In this document: positions 35,974 to 45,800 of the stretch, one piece after another
Numbering within the stretch: position 1 is the stretch's first letter
Layout: each line of letters opens with the position of its first letter
DNA from: Aeromicrobium duanguangcaii
GTDB lineage: Bacteria > Actinomycetota > Actinomycetes > Propionibacteriales > Nocardioidaceae
NCBI RefSeq assembly: GCF_024508295.1
Contig: NZ_CP101990.1
Span: 2,790,001-2,854,000, forward strand
Reading direction: 5' to 3'
DNA length: 64,000 bases
Translations under genes and position numbers: made by a program
Notes under the pieces: generated by a model
The model's input: only the letters and a program-made list of their open reading frames with translations
Databases searched by the model: none
Told to the model about the DNA's origin: nothing

Positions 35974-38405
35974 GGACCGTCCTGCTCGCGTCCCTGCGGA
36001 CCTACACCCGCCGGTACGTCGCCGCGCTGCTCGCGGTCACGATCGCGGTCGCCTTCGTCGTGGTGATCGACGCCCTCGGGTCGGGCGCGCGCAACGCCGT
36101 CGCGGTCACCGTCGAGAAGGCCTATCCGGACGCCGAGCTCATCGTCAGCGACGGATACTGGATGGCCCAGGACGAGGACGTCGCCCGGACGCTGGCCGTC
36201 GCCCGCGAGCGCGGCGACCGCGCGTCGGTCCTGGCCACGACCCAGGGGCAGGTCGACGGGCCGTCCGGGTCCCTGGGTGACGACGTGCGCCTCGGTACCG
36301 TCTCGACCGACTCCGGCCTGCGCTCGCAGCAGATCGCCGAGGGCCGCGCCCCGCGGGCCGACGACGAGGCGCTGATGACCCGCAGCATGGCCACCGCCCA
36401 TGAGATCGGGCTCGGTGACCGCATCACCGTGGGCAGCGGCGACCTGGCGCAGGAGCTCACCGTCGTCGGCTTCAGTGGTCCCTCGTCGCCCGCCGGTGGC
36501 GATGTCGACGTGCCCTGGCCCGCCCTGCAGGCGGCGACCGACGCGATGGCCGAGTCCGTCGCGTACGACGTTCGCAGCGGGGACGTCGCGGCTGCCCAGC
36601 AGGCTCTGTCCGAGGCCGTGGAATCGCAGGTGCAGAGCCGCGACGACTACGTCGCCGAGCGCATCGTCGCGATGAACAACGGCGTCGACATCCTGGCGAT
36701 GCTGCTGCTGCTCTTCGCCGCCGTCGCCGGGTTCGTCGCCGTGCTGGTCATCGCGAACACCTTCACGATCCTGTTCGCCCAGCGCAGCCGCGACTTCGCG
36801 CTGCTGCGCTGCGTCGGCGCGACCCGCCGCCAGGTCCTGCGCTCGGTCCGGGTCGAGGCGTTCGTGCTCGCCCTGCTGGCCGCGACCATCGGCGTCGTCG
36901 CGGGAATCGCCGGGGGAACGGGACTCGGCGCTCTCGTCCGCTCCTTCGCGGGCGAGGAGAACTTCGGCGCCGTCTCGTTCTCGCCGGTCTGGATGGGTGC
37001 GGCCTTCGTCGGCGGTCTGCTGACCACCGTCGTCGCGGCCTGGTTCCCCACACGCTCCGTGCTGCGGGTCAGCCCGCTGGCCGCGCTGCGGCCGGCCGAG
37101 CAGCCGACGGCACGCACGACCTCCGGTCGCGTGCGGATCGCCCTGGGCCTGCTCGTCACGGCCGCGAGCACCGCGGGTCTGGTCATCGCGGCCACGGTCA
37201 CGTCGATGGAGCTCATGCTGGTCGCCGGCATGACGTCCTTCGTCGGCATCCTGCTGCTGGGACCGGTCCTGGTCCCGGCGATGCTGCGGCTGGTGGGCCG
37301 GGCCGGCGGCCGGGCAGGTGGACCGTTCCGGGTCGCCGCCGCGAACGCCGTGCGCAACCCCCGGCGCAGTGCGGCCACGACCGCGTCGCTGTTGGTGGGC
37401 GTCACCCTCGCCACGGCCGTGCTGACCGGCATGACCAGCTCGCGTCAGGTCGTCGACCAGGACATGAACGCCGAGTACCCCGTCGACTACGCGCTCGCGG
37501 GCGGCGGTCCGATCGCCACCGAGACGATCGAGCGCGTGCGCGGACTCCGGGGCGTCGACGAGGTCCTGCCCGTCGCCGGGACGGTCGTGAAGACCGAGAT
37601 GGGTCGGCTGCCCGTCATCGCGCCGTCCGACGCCGCGCGCGCTCGGACCTTCGACGCCGGGAGCACGCGGGCCCACGACGCCGAGGTCATCGTGCCCCAC
37701 GCGCTGCTGTCCACGTTCGACGAGGGCGTGCCGGAGCGGCTGACCCTGCGCACGCAGGCAGGCACCGTCACGGTGGACGCCAGGCTCGAAGCCCTGGGCT
37801 CGGGCGTCGCCGCGATCGTCTCGCCCGCCGTGCTGGAGCAGCTCACGATGGAACCCACCACGCAGGCGCTCTGGATCCTGGCCGACGACAAGGCGGACGG
37901 GGACCAGCTGGGCGAGGCGCTCCGGACGGCCACGCGGAGCACCGGACTCGAGGTCACCAACAACCTCGAGGACAAGCAGTGGGTGGCCACACAGCTCGAC
38001 GTCCTGGTGTGGGCCGTGCTCGGCCTGTTGGGCGTGGGTGTCCTGATCGCCCTGGTCGGCATCGCGAACACGGTCGGGCTCTCGATCCTGGAGCGGTCCC
38101 GCGAGCACGCGCTGCTGCGGGCGCTCGGCCTCACCCGGCGCGGGCTGCGACGGATGCTCGCCGCGGAGGGGATGCTGCTGGCTCTCGTCGCGGCCGTGCT
38201 GGGCACGGGTCTGGGGGTCCTCTACGCCTGGTTCGGCATGCGGACGGTCGTGGAGCCCGTCATGGAGGGTGCGCAGCTGGTCGTGCCGTGGGCCCAGCTG
38301 GCGGCGGTGCTGGTGGTGGCCGCACTGTCCGGCCTGCTGGCGTCGACGCTGCCGGCGCGGCGCGGTGCGCGGATCACTCCCGCAGAAGGGCTCACCCTCG
38401 ACTGA
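35970..38405 (+). CDS. FtsX-like ABC transporter permease
   Basis: A membrane protein of 811 residues. An N-terminal membrane segment (RRYVAALLAVTIAVAFVVVI) and a large extracellular domain (about 40-225) lead to three membrane segments with the FtsX core (FTILFAQRSRDFALLRCVGATRRQVLRSV in segments), a second pair near 385-440, a second extracellular domain, and a last FtsX core (LSILERSREHALLRALGLTRRGLRRML). This duplicated layout is typical of exporters that respond to antimicrobial peptides or handle lipids and lipoproteins. Control by the adjacent two-component system is likely. Confidence 0.92.
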   Translation: MRTVLLASLRTYTRRYVAALLAVTIAVAFVVVIDALGSGARNAVAVTVEKAYPDAELIVSDGYWMAQDEDVARTLAVARERGDRASVLATTQGQVDGPSGSLGDDVRLGTVSTDSGLRSQQIAEGRAPRADDEALMTRSMATAHEIGLGDRITVGSGDLAQELTVVGFSGPSSPAGGDVDVPWPALQAATDAMAESVAYDVRSGDVAAAQQALSEAVESQVQSRDDYVAERIVAMNNGVDILAMLLLLFAAVAGFVAVLVIANTFTILFAQRSRDFALLRCVGATRRQVLRSVRVEAFVLALLAATIGVVAGIAGGTGLGALVRSFAGEENFGAVSFSPVWMGAAFVGGLLTTVVAAWFPTRSVLRVSPLAALRPAEQPTARTTSGRVRIALGLLVTAASTAGLVIAATVTSMELMLVAGMTSFVGILLLGPVLVPAMLRLVGRAGGRAGGPFRVAAANAVRNPRRSAATTASLLVGVTLATAVLTGMTSSRQVVDQDMNAEYPVDYALAGGGPIATETIERVRGLRGVDEVLPVAGTVVKTEMGRLPVIAPSDAARARTFDAGSTRAHDAEVIVPHALLSTFDEGVPERLTLRTQAGTVTVDARLEALGSGVAAIVSPAVLEQLTMEPTTQALWILADDKADGDQLGEALRTATRSTGLEVTNNLEDKQWVATQLDVLVWAVLGLLGVGVLIALVGIANTVGLSILERSREHALLRALGLTRRGLRRMLAAEGMLLALVAAVLGTGLGVLYAWFGMRTVVEPVMEGAQLVVPWAQLAAVLVVAALSGLLASTLPARRGARITPAEGLTLD

Positions 38406-38411
38406 GGCACG

Positions 38412-38461
38412 CCGAGGCCTCCGGGACCGCTCCGTCGGGGAGTCGGCTCCGGAGGCCTCGG
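38412..38461. terminator. Bidirectional terminator between permease and GMC oxidoreductase
   Basis: Perfect 13-bp arms CCGAGGCCTCCGG / CCGGAGGCCTCGG enclose a 24-nt loop that can pair further. It lies between two convergent genes, 6 nt after one stop and 7 nt before the other. Confidence 0.7.
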
Positions 38462-38468
38462 TCGTGGG

Positions 38469-40139
38469 TCACGCCCAGGTCAGCTCGGCCGGCGCACCGA
38501 CCGGGACCTGCGGGTCCTTCGGCGACACCAGCGGCACCCGGCGATAGGGCTCGCCGAGCGGCGGGCGCTCGTCGGCGTCACCGCGGTTCGGCCACATCGC
38601 CACGGCTCGCTCGGCCTGGGCGGTGATCGTCAGCGAGGGGTTCACGCCGAGGTTCGCGCTGATCGTCGAGCCGTCGATCACGTGCAGGCCCGGGTGACCG
38701 AACATCCGGTGATACGGGTCGATCACCCCGTGCTCGGGGGAGTCGCCGATGACGCAGCCGCCGATGAAGTGTGCTGTCAGGGGCACACCGACGAGGTCCG
38801 CCATCGAGCCGCCGGCCACGCCACCGAGCCGCTCGGACAACCGGCGTGCGATCTGGTGGGACACCGGGATCCACTCCGGGTTCGGATCGCCCTCGCCCTG
38901 CCGCGTCGTCATGCTCAGACCCCACGGCCGCCGCTTGAGGAACGTCGTCACGGAGTTGTCCAGCGTCTGCATCGTCAGGATCACGAGCGACTGCTCGGAC
39001 CAGCGGCGCGGATCGTGCAGCCGCAACGCAGCCCGGATCCCGAGCTTGCGATAGGTCCGGATCGCCGCCCGCCACCGCGGCAGCCCTTCGACCGGGTCGA
39101 CGAGGTGCGCGTTGAGCAGCCCGATCACGCCGGAGCCCGGCCCGTACCGGACCGGCTCGACGTGGGTCTGGGCGTCGGGGTGGAACGACGAGGTGATCGC
39201 GAGACCCCGGGTGTGGTCGGCCTTGCGGCGGGTGTCGCGCGCCGTCAGGACGGACTCGGAGTTGGTCCGCGCGAGCTTGCCGAGCATCGGCGAGATCCGC
39301 GGCAGCGAGCGCCGCTTGAGCCGGTGCAGCAGGTTCTGGGTGTTGAGCGAGTTGCCCGCGAACACGACCTGCTCGGCGGTCAGGCGGCCCCTCTTCCACG
39401 GCGTTCCCGTTCCCCGCGTCGACACGCGGTAGCCGCCGCGGTGGGGCTTCACGTCCACGACGGTCGTCAGGGGTCGGACCTCGACGCCGGCCTGTTCGGC
39501 CAGGTACAGGTAGTTCTTCACGAGGGTGTTCTTCGCCCCCACCCGGCACCCGGTCATGCAGGCGCCGCACTCGGTGCACGTCGTGCGTTCGGGTCCGCGC
39601 CCGCCGAAGAACGGGTCGGCCAGCGGCAACCCGGGACGGTCCCCGAACAGGACGCCGACGTCGGCCGGGTGCACCGTGTCGGAGACGCCCATCTCGGCGG
39701 CGATGTCGGCCATCCACCGGTCGGGCTCGGTCATCCCGGGGTACGTGACGACCCCGAGCATCCGACGAGCCTGGTCGTAGTGCGGGGCCAGCTCGTCACG
39801 CCAGTCGGTGATGTGTGCCCAGCGCGGATCCTCGAAGTACTCGTCCCCGGGCTGGTAGAGCGTGTTGGCGTAGACCAGCGATCCGCCGCCCACCCCGGCG
39901 CCGCTCGCGATGAGGACGTCGCGCAGCGGAGTGACCCGCAGCAGGCCGAAGCACCGCGCCCACGGCGCCCACAGGTACCGGCGCACGTCCCACGACGTCT
40001 TGGCGAACTCGTCGTCCGCGAAGCGCCGGCCGGCCTCGAGGACCACCACGCGGTAGCCCTTCTCCACGAGGCGCAGGGCCGTCACGCTGCCGCCGAAACC
40101 CGAGCCGACGATCGCCACGTCATAGTCGAAGTCCTTCAC
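38469..40139 (-). CDS. GMC-family FAD oxidoreductase (cholesterol-oxidase-like)
   Basis: A flavoprotein of 556 residues. FAD-binding start YDVAIVGSGFGGSVTALRL with GxGxxG; second FAD contact ASGAGVGGGSLVYAN; C-terminal substrate and flavin region GGCVIGDSPEHGVIDPYHRMFGHPGLHVIDGSTISANLGVNPSLTITA in segments, with the catalytic HFIGGC. A Cys cluster CTECGACMTGC around residue 188 is found in a subgroup of these GMC enzymes. It should oxidise an alcohol (sterol-like) and pass electrons to oxygen or another acceptor. GTG start. It is divergent from a TetR gene, with an operator-like palindrome in between. Confidence 0.88.
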   Translation of the reverse strand: MKDFDYDVAIVGSGFGGSVTALRLVEKGYRVVVLEAGRRFADDEFAKTSWDVRRYLWAPWARCFGLLRVTPLRDVLIASGAGVGGGSLVYANTLYQPGDEYFEDPRWAHITDWRDELAPHYDQARRMLGVVTYPGMTEPDRWMADIAAEMGVSDTVHPADVGVLFGDRPGLPLADPFFGGRGPERTTCTECGACMTGCRVGAKNTLVKNYLYLAEQAGVEVRPLTTVVDVKPHRGGYRVSTRGTGTPWKRGRLTAEQVVFAGNSLNTQNLLHRLKRRSLPRISPMLGKLARTNSESVLTARDTRRKADHTRGLAITSSFHPDAQTHVEPVRYGPGSGVIGLLNAHLVDPVEGLPRWRAAIRTYRKLGIRAALRLHDPRRWSEQSLVILTMQTLDNSVTTFLKRRPWGLSMTTRQGEGDPNPEWIPVSHQIARRLSERLGGVAGGSMADLVGVPLTAHFIGGCVIGDSPEHGVIDPYHRMFGHPGLHVIDGSTISANLGVNPSLTITAQAERAVAMWPNRGDADERPPLGEPYRRVPLVSPKDPQVPVGAPAELTWA

Positions 40140-40157
40140 GCGACCTCACAGTAGAGC

Positions 40158-40180
40158 CCTATTGACAATCTGCCAATAGG
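40158..40180. promoter_or_regulatory. TetR-type operator between GMC and tetR genes
   Basis: Arms CCTATTG and CAATAGG (7 bp, perfect) extend inward with one mismatch and a CA/TG pair, total 23 nt. It lies 18 nt from each flanking start codon, in the shared promoter region. The TetR protein encoded to the right is the natural binder. Confidence 0.7.
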
Positions 40181-40197
40181 CTTACGAGACTGCTCCC

Positions 40198-40779
40198 ATG
40201 CCCCCGGCCCGCACCCGACTCGCGCCCGACTCCCGGCGACGGTCGATCCTCGACGCCGCCGCGGTGCTCTACGCGACCCGCCCCTACGACCAGGTCTCCA
40301 CCACCGAGCTCGCCAGCGCCGCCGGCGTGACCCGCGGCCTGGTCCACCACTACTTCGGCAGCAAGCGCGAGCTGTTCCTGGCCGTCATGCGCGAGTCGGT
40401 GATGATGCCCGACGCGGCACTGCCCGACCTCTCGGCCCTGCCGTTGCCCGAGCGGGTGTCCCACACGATCGACTGGATCCTGGACGCGGCCACCACCTAC
40501 GGCCAGGCCTGGGTCGCCGCCTCCGGTGCGGCGAACCTGCACGGCGACTCCGACGTCCAGGTCATCGTCGACGAGGCCGACGACCGGGCCGCGCGACTCG
40601 TGCTCGACGCGCTCGCCCTGCCCGATGACGCGGCGCTGCGGGCCCGGCTCCGCCCGGTGGCCGCCTACGTCAAGGCGCTGTGCCGCGAGTGGCTCGTGCA
40701 GGAGACGCTCGACCGCGAGACCGTGCACGCCGACGTCTGCTCCGCCGTCCTGACCGTCACCGGGACGGAGGCACCATGA
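40198..40779 (+). CDS. TetR-family transcriptional regulator
   Basis: A protein of 193 residues. The N-terminal helix-turn-helix has SILDAAAVLYATRPYDQVSTTELASAAGVTRGLVHHYFGSKRELFLAV in consecutive segments, the usual TetR pattern. The C-terminal ligand-binding part is helical. The palindrome just upstream implies autoregulation plus control of the divergent GMC gene. It is cotranslated with the monooxygenase (ATGA overlap), so the effector is likely a ketone or sterol related to its substrate. Confidence 0.92.
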   Translation: MPPARTRLAPDSRRRSILDAAAVLYATRPYDQVSTTELASAAGVTRGLVHHYFGSKRELFLAVMRESVMMPDAALPDLSALPLPERVSHTIDWILDAATTYGQAWVAASGAANLHGDSDVQVIVDEADDRAARLVLDALALPDDAALRARLRPVAAYVKALCREWLVQETLDRETVHADVCSAVLTVTGTEAP

Positions 40780-42191
40780 CCTCGATCGGCATCATCGGCA
40801 CCGGCTTCGGCGGCATCGGCACGGCCGCCGAGCTGGTCACCCACGGGTATGACGACGTGCGACTGTGGGAGCGCGCCGACACCGTCGGCGGCGTCTGGCG
40901 CGACAACACCTACCCGGGGGCGGCCTGCGACGTCCCCGGGCCCCTGTACTCGTTCTCGTTCGCCCCGAACGGCGACTGGTCCCGACGCTACCCCGCCCAG
41001 GCCGAGATCCTCGACTACCTGGGGCGGGTCGCGGACCGCTACGGCGTCACTCGACGGACGCGCTTCGGCGCGCGCGTCGTCTCGGCCCTGTGGGACCAGG
41101 ACGCCTGGCACGTCGGCTTCGACGACGGCACGACCGAGACCGTCGACGTCCTGATCAGCGCGGTCGGCCAGCTCTCCGAGCCGAGCGCGCCGGACGTCGA
41201 GGGGTGGGAATCCTTCGCCGGCTCGGTGCTGCACGCCGGCAGCTGGGACGACTCCGTGGACCTGAGCGGTCGGCGGGTGGCGGTCGTGGGCACCGGTGCC
41301 TCCGCGGTGCAGATCGTGCCGCGGCTGGCCGAGGTCGCCCGCGAGCTCGTGGTGCTGCAACGCTCGGCCAACCACATCCTGCCCAAGCCGGACGGCGCCT
41401 ATCCGGGCTGGTACCGCGACCGCGCCCAGCGCGAGCGGCGCCCGATCGACTGGGTGACGCAGCAGTTCTCCCGCGGGCTGGACCCGGACTCGACCGTGGC
41501 CACCGTGATCGAGCGACTCGCCTCGGCGCACCTGCGCCTGCGCGTCCGGGACGAGGAGCTGCGCCGGCACCTCACGCCGCGTCACCAGGTCGGCTGCAAG
41601 CGCATCCTGTTCTCCAACGACTACTACCCGACCCTGACCCGGGACCACGTCCGGCTCGTGCCCCACGCTCTCGCCGAGGTGCGAGCGGACGCGATCCGGA
41701 CGGCGGACGGACAGTGGCACGAGGTGGACGCGATCTGCTTCGCCACCGGCTTCGACACCCAGGACTTCCTGCACGGCATCGAGGTGACGGGGCCCGGGGG
41801 CGACCTTCACGAGGCGTGGAGCGCCGGGGCGCGAGCCCACCTGGGCATCCACGTGCCCGGGTTCCCGAACCTCTTCCTGGCCTACGGGCCGAACACCAAT
41901 CTCGGCGGCGGCTCGATCATCACGATGCTCGAGGCCCAGGCCCGCCACATCCGCGCCACACTGGACCGGATGGATCATCACGGAGCACGCCGCGTGCAGG
42001 CCCGCGCGGAGGCCGAGCAGCGCTGGGACGACCGCGTCCAGCACGATCTGGCCCACTCGGCCTGGGCGTCGTGCACGAGCTGGTACCACCACCCCGAGAC
42101 CGGCCGGATCACGTCGAACTGGCCCGGCGGGACGCACACCTACGAAGCGGCCGTCGCCGACGTGCACGACGAGGAGTTCCTGTGGACGTGA
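40776..42191 (+). CDS. Flavin-containing monooxygenase (Baeyer-Villiger type)
   Basis: A flavoprotein of 471 residues using NADPH and oxygen. FAD motif GTGFGGIG (8-15); BVMO-like fingerprint FAGSVLHAGSWD (F-x-G-x3-H-x3-W, with Asp in place of the usual Pro); NADPH motif VVGTGASAVQ; ATGF near the C-terminus (CFATGFDT). It should convert a ketone to an ester or lactone. The ATG has GGAGG before it and overlaps the TetR stop. It ends in a 10-nt overlap with the next gene. Confidence 0.87.
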   Translation: MTSIGIIGTGFGGIGTAAELVTHGYDDVRLWERADTVGGVWRDNTYPGAACDVPGPLYSFSFAPNGDWSRRYPAQAEILDYLGRVADRYGVTRRTRFGARVVSALWDQDAWHVGFDDGTTETVDVLISAVGQLSEPSAPDVEGWESFAGSVLHAGSWDDSVDLSGRRVAVVGTGASAVQIVPRLAEVARELVVLQRSANHILPKPDGAYPGWYRDRAQRERRPIDWVTQQFSRGLDPDSTVATVIERLASAHLRLRVRDEELRRHLTPRHQVGCKRILFSNDYYPTLTRDHVRLVPHALAEVRADAIRTADGQWHEVDAICFATGFDTQDFLHGIEVTGPGGDLHEAWSAGARAHLGIHVPGFPNLFLAYGPNTNLGGGSIITMLEAQARHIRATLDRMDHHGARRVQARAEAEQRWDDRVQHDLAHSAWASCTSWYHHPETGRITSNWPGGTHTYEAAVADVHDEEFLWT

Positions 42192-42775
42192 CGAGCTTTC
42201 CCAGCGAGCCGTGGGACCTGTACGGCCACGGCCTGGTCACCGTCGGGCTGTTGCCGGCGCAGGGCCTGAGCGCCCCTTCCGGCACGAAGCTGGTGACGAT
42301 CAAGGGACGGGCGATCATGGGGGCCGTGTTGCTGCAGTACACCGCGCCGAGCCCGTTGACCTATCACGAGCTCATGGCGGCGGTCCTCGTCCGCCGTGGC
42401 CTGCGGCTCTTCGTGCACATCCCCGACATCTGGGTCGACAGTCCCGCCTCGCGTGCCGGCGGGCGGGCCCTGTGGGCCATCCCGAAGGAGCTCGCCGACT
42501 TCGAGGACCACGGGCTCCGGGCCGTCGGGATCGCCTCGGCCCGCCTGCGTCGCATCCGCGGGACGCTCAAGGCACCCGCCGGATTCCGGGTGGCCCAGGA
42601 GCGCGACGGCCGCGCGCTGGTCACACCGGTCCGCGGCTCGGCCGCCGTGTCGCCCGCCCGGGTCGGATGGACGTTCGAGCCGACGGGTCCGCTGGCCCAC
42701 CTCGCCGGTCTGCGCCCGCTCGCGCACCTCGTGATCCGACGTTTCCACCTCGTCTTCGGCCCCGCCGACCGCTGA
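42182..42775 (+). CDS. Acetoacetate-decarboxylase-superfamily protein
   Basis: A protein of 197 residues. A beta-barrel-like sequence with ALWAIPKELADFE, resembling the segment W-x-x-PK-x-LA of acetoacetate decarboxylases in which the lysine forms the Schiff base (assignment by pattern). No other partner domain is present. Start is GTG 42182 overlapping the monooxygenase end; GTG 42188 is an alternative. It is the third gene after tetR and probably acts on a product of the same pathway, but decarboxylation has not been shown for most members of this group. Confidence 0.7.
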   Translation: MDVTSFPSEPWDLYGHGLVTVGLLPAQGLSAPSGTKLVTIKGRAIMGAVLLQYTAPSPLTYHELMAAVLVRRGLRLFVHIPDIWVDSPASRAGGRALWAIPKELADFEDHGLRAVGIASARLRRIRGTLKAPAGFRVAQERDGRALVTPVRGSAAVSPARVGWTFEPTGPLAHLAGLRPLAHLVIRRFHLVFGPADR

Positions 42776-42892
42776 CCTGGCGGGGGCCATCTTCTGGCCG
42801 CCGGTTCGGCTGTCCCGTGCTCATTCGTCCGATCTGGGGCAGCATGGATCTCGTACGTGCGTGAGCGCGCATGTCCGGATCGGGGGATCCAC

Positions 42893-45800
42893 ATGGCCAA
42901 CAGGGGAATCTGGACCAGCCGAACAGGCCGCATCGTGGCGTCGGCAGCGGCGCTGCTGCTGATAGGTGTCCTCGGCGCGGCGTCCACGGCCGCCGTGCCG
43001 AGAGTCGTGGCTGCGGACGTCCCGCCGGCGACGGGCAACAACGCGGTCATCAACGTCAAGGTCGGCGCCGACCGCGTGGGGACGAACGGTGTGTCGAACC
43101 TGGCCGGCGTGACCCTGCGGCTCTACAACGGGACCACGGCCCCCACGACCCCCGTCACCGACGCGTGGGCGACCTGCGTATCGGACGCGGACGGCGACTG
43201 CAGCTTCGTCGTCCCGAACACCCAGACGAGCGCCATCAACACGTGTACCGGCATCACCTCCGGAGCCAACTGCGATCGCCGTTTCTGGGTGGTGCAGGTC
43301 GGCGCGCCGGAGGGATTCTCGGTCAACTCCTCGTTCCGGACGGGCAACGGCGACGGGACGGGCTCGCAGACCACGGCGTACGAGTTCCGGACCGGGTCGA
43401 CGCTCCGTGCCGGGAACACCTACAGCTCGACGTCGGACTTCATGATCGCGACGGGCAACTCGAACCGTAGCGCCTCCGGCGGAGTGTGGCAGCAGTCCCG
43501 GATCAATCCGGCCCCGGCCCAGAGCTGTGGCCTCGACGTGGCGGTCGTCCAGGACCTGTCGGGCTCGGTGACGTCGGCGCAACTCGAGGACCTCAAGGCG
43601 GCGACGGACACCTTCGCCGACTCTCTCGTCGGCACGCCGTCGCGGCTGGCTCTGTTCTCGTTCTCCAACGTGTCGCCGGCCTCCGGGGCGACGCAGAACT
43701 ACCCCGGACTCACCTCGGTCGCCACGCAGCAGGGCGCGGACGCGTTCAAGGCGCGCTACCAGTCCTGGACCTCCGGCGGCGGAACGAACTGGGACCGAGG
43801 GCTCGCAGCTGCGGCAGAGGCCGCCCCCAACTATGACCTCGTGGTCGTGATCACCGACGGTAACCCGACCTTCTACTCGCAGCCCCAGCAAGGGCCGGGC
43901 AACTTCAGCCGGATCCGCGAGATGGAGAACGGCGTCTTCTCCGCCAACGCACTGAAGGCCCAGGACACGCGCGTCCTGGCGGTCGGCGTCGGCGCCGGCG
44001 TGAGCAACCCCGCCACCGCACAGAACCTTCGAGCGATCTCCGGTCCGACGGCGTACGACGGCAGCAACGCCGATACGGCCGACTATTTCCAGGTCGCGAA
44101 CTACGACGCCGTCGGAGCCGCGCTTCGCCAGCTCGCCCTCGGCGACTGCGAGGACACGCTGTCGGTGATCAAACAGATCGTCGGTCCGGACGGCGACATC
44201 ACGAACGCGACGCCGGGCGGAGCAGGATGGACGTTCGACGCCGCGACCACCACGCCGGGCGTGACCCTGCCGACCACCAGCGCCACGACCGATGCCACCA
44301 GCGGCGTCAACTTCCCGATCACCTTCGGCGGTGGCGTGACCACGGGTGCGATCACGGTGAACGAGACCGAGCAGGAGGGCGAGTCGCTGTTCCCCGTCGA
44401 CGGGTTCAACGGCGTCTGTCGCAACCTCGCCACCGATGAGGCCATCCCGGTCACGAACTCGGGCGCGACCGGTTTCACCGTCGATGTGCCGAGCTCTGCC
44501 CCCGTGAGCTGCATCGTCTACAACCAGGCCGTCGCGCCCGCCTCGATCACCGTCGACAAGGAATGGGTCATCAACGGTGCTGCCCCCGTCCCGGACGGCA
44601 ACCAGCCCGGCGGACTCACCGCTCAACTGACCCTGACCGGCCCCGACGGCGCGCCTGCCTCCGACCAGGACTGGGGTGTCACACGCCCCGGCTACAGCCA
44701 GGGTGACACCGTCACCGTGGACGAGGACGTCGTCATCGCAGAGTCGACCATCGACCCCGACCTGTGCACGATCAGCGAGCCCGCGATCGTCGAGGTCAAC
44801 GGTGCCGAGGTCGCGCCGATCCCGATCCCGGACGGGTCCGACCGGACACTGACGGCTGGTGCCAACACCTTGACCATCCGCAACACCGTCGACTGCGAGT
44901 CCCGGCTGACACTCGCCAAGAACGTGGTCGGGACCGAGCCCCCGACGTCGTGGAACCTCTCGGCACTGCCTGCGCCGGACGAACCGGCCGGCCAACTGCC
45001 CGGCCCGAGCGGCACGGCGGGGAGCGAGGCCGTCACTGATCAGGTCGTCACGGCACTGGTTCCGTACCAGCTGGCCGAGGCAGGGGGACCCCCGACGTAC
45101 GTCCAGAACGACGTCCGGTCCACCGACACCTATCCGTTGTCGACGGGCTCCTGGGCGTGCATCCGCATCGATGCCGACGGCGAGCAGGTCGCGGGCTTCG
45201 GCGACGGCCTCAACGGCGCCGTCACCGTGCCGTTCGGTGAGCGGGTGCAGTGCACCGCCACGAACCAGACCGGCCGCCTCCGGCTCATCAAGGAGGTCGT
45301 GAACGACGGCAGCGGGACCGCCGAGCCCGGCGACTTCACGCTGAGCGCGACTCCCGGCGACGACCCGCCGGTCGAAGGTCTCGAGACCTATTCGGGGCCC
45401 GGGAGCACCGACGGCACGACGTACGAGGTGCGACCCGGCCACCCGTACGAGTTGAGTGAGACCGGGGTCCCCGGATACACGTTGGTCGCGGTGAACTGCG
45501 AATCCGATGGCGAGTCCAGCGACCTGCGGACCGTGACGGTCGGTGCCGGGGAGACGGTGGTGTGCACCTTCGTGAACGACGACGATCCGGCCCAACTGAC
45601 GTTGCGCAAGCAGGTGGAGACCGGAACGACCGGTGCCACCGACGCGCCCGCGGACTGGACCCTGACCGCGACACCGGACGAGATCACCGGCCAGGACCCG
45701 GTCAGCGGCAACGGTGAGAACGGCGTGACCGACGAGGCCGTGATCTCGGGAACCTACGACCTGAGCGAGGACGGACCGGCCGGCTACGACGCAGGAGACT

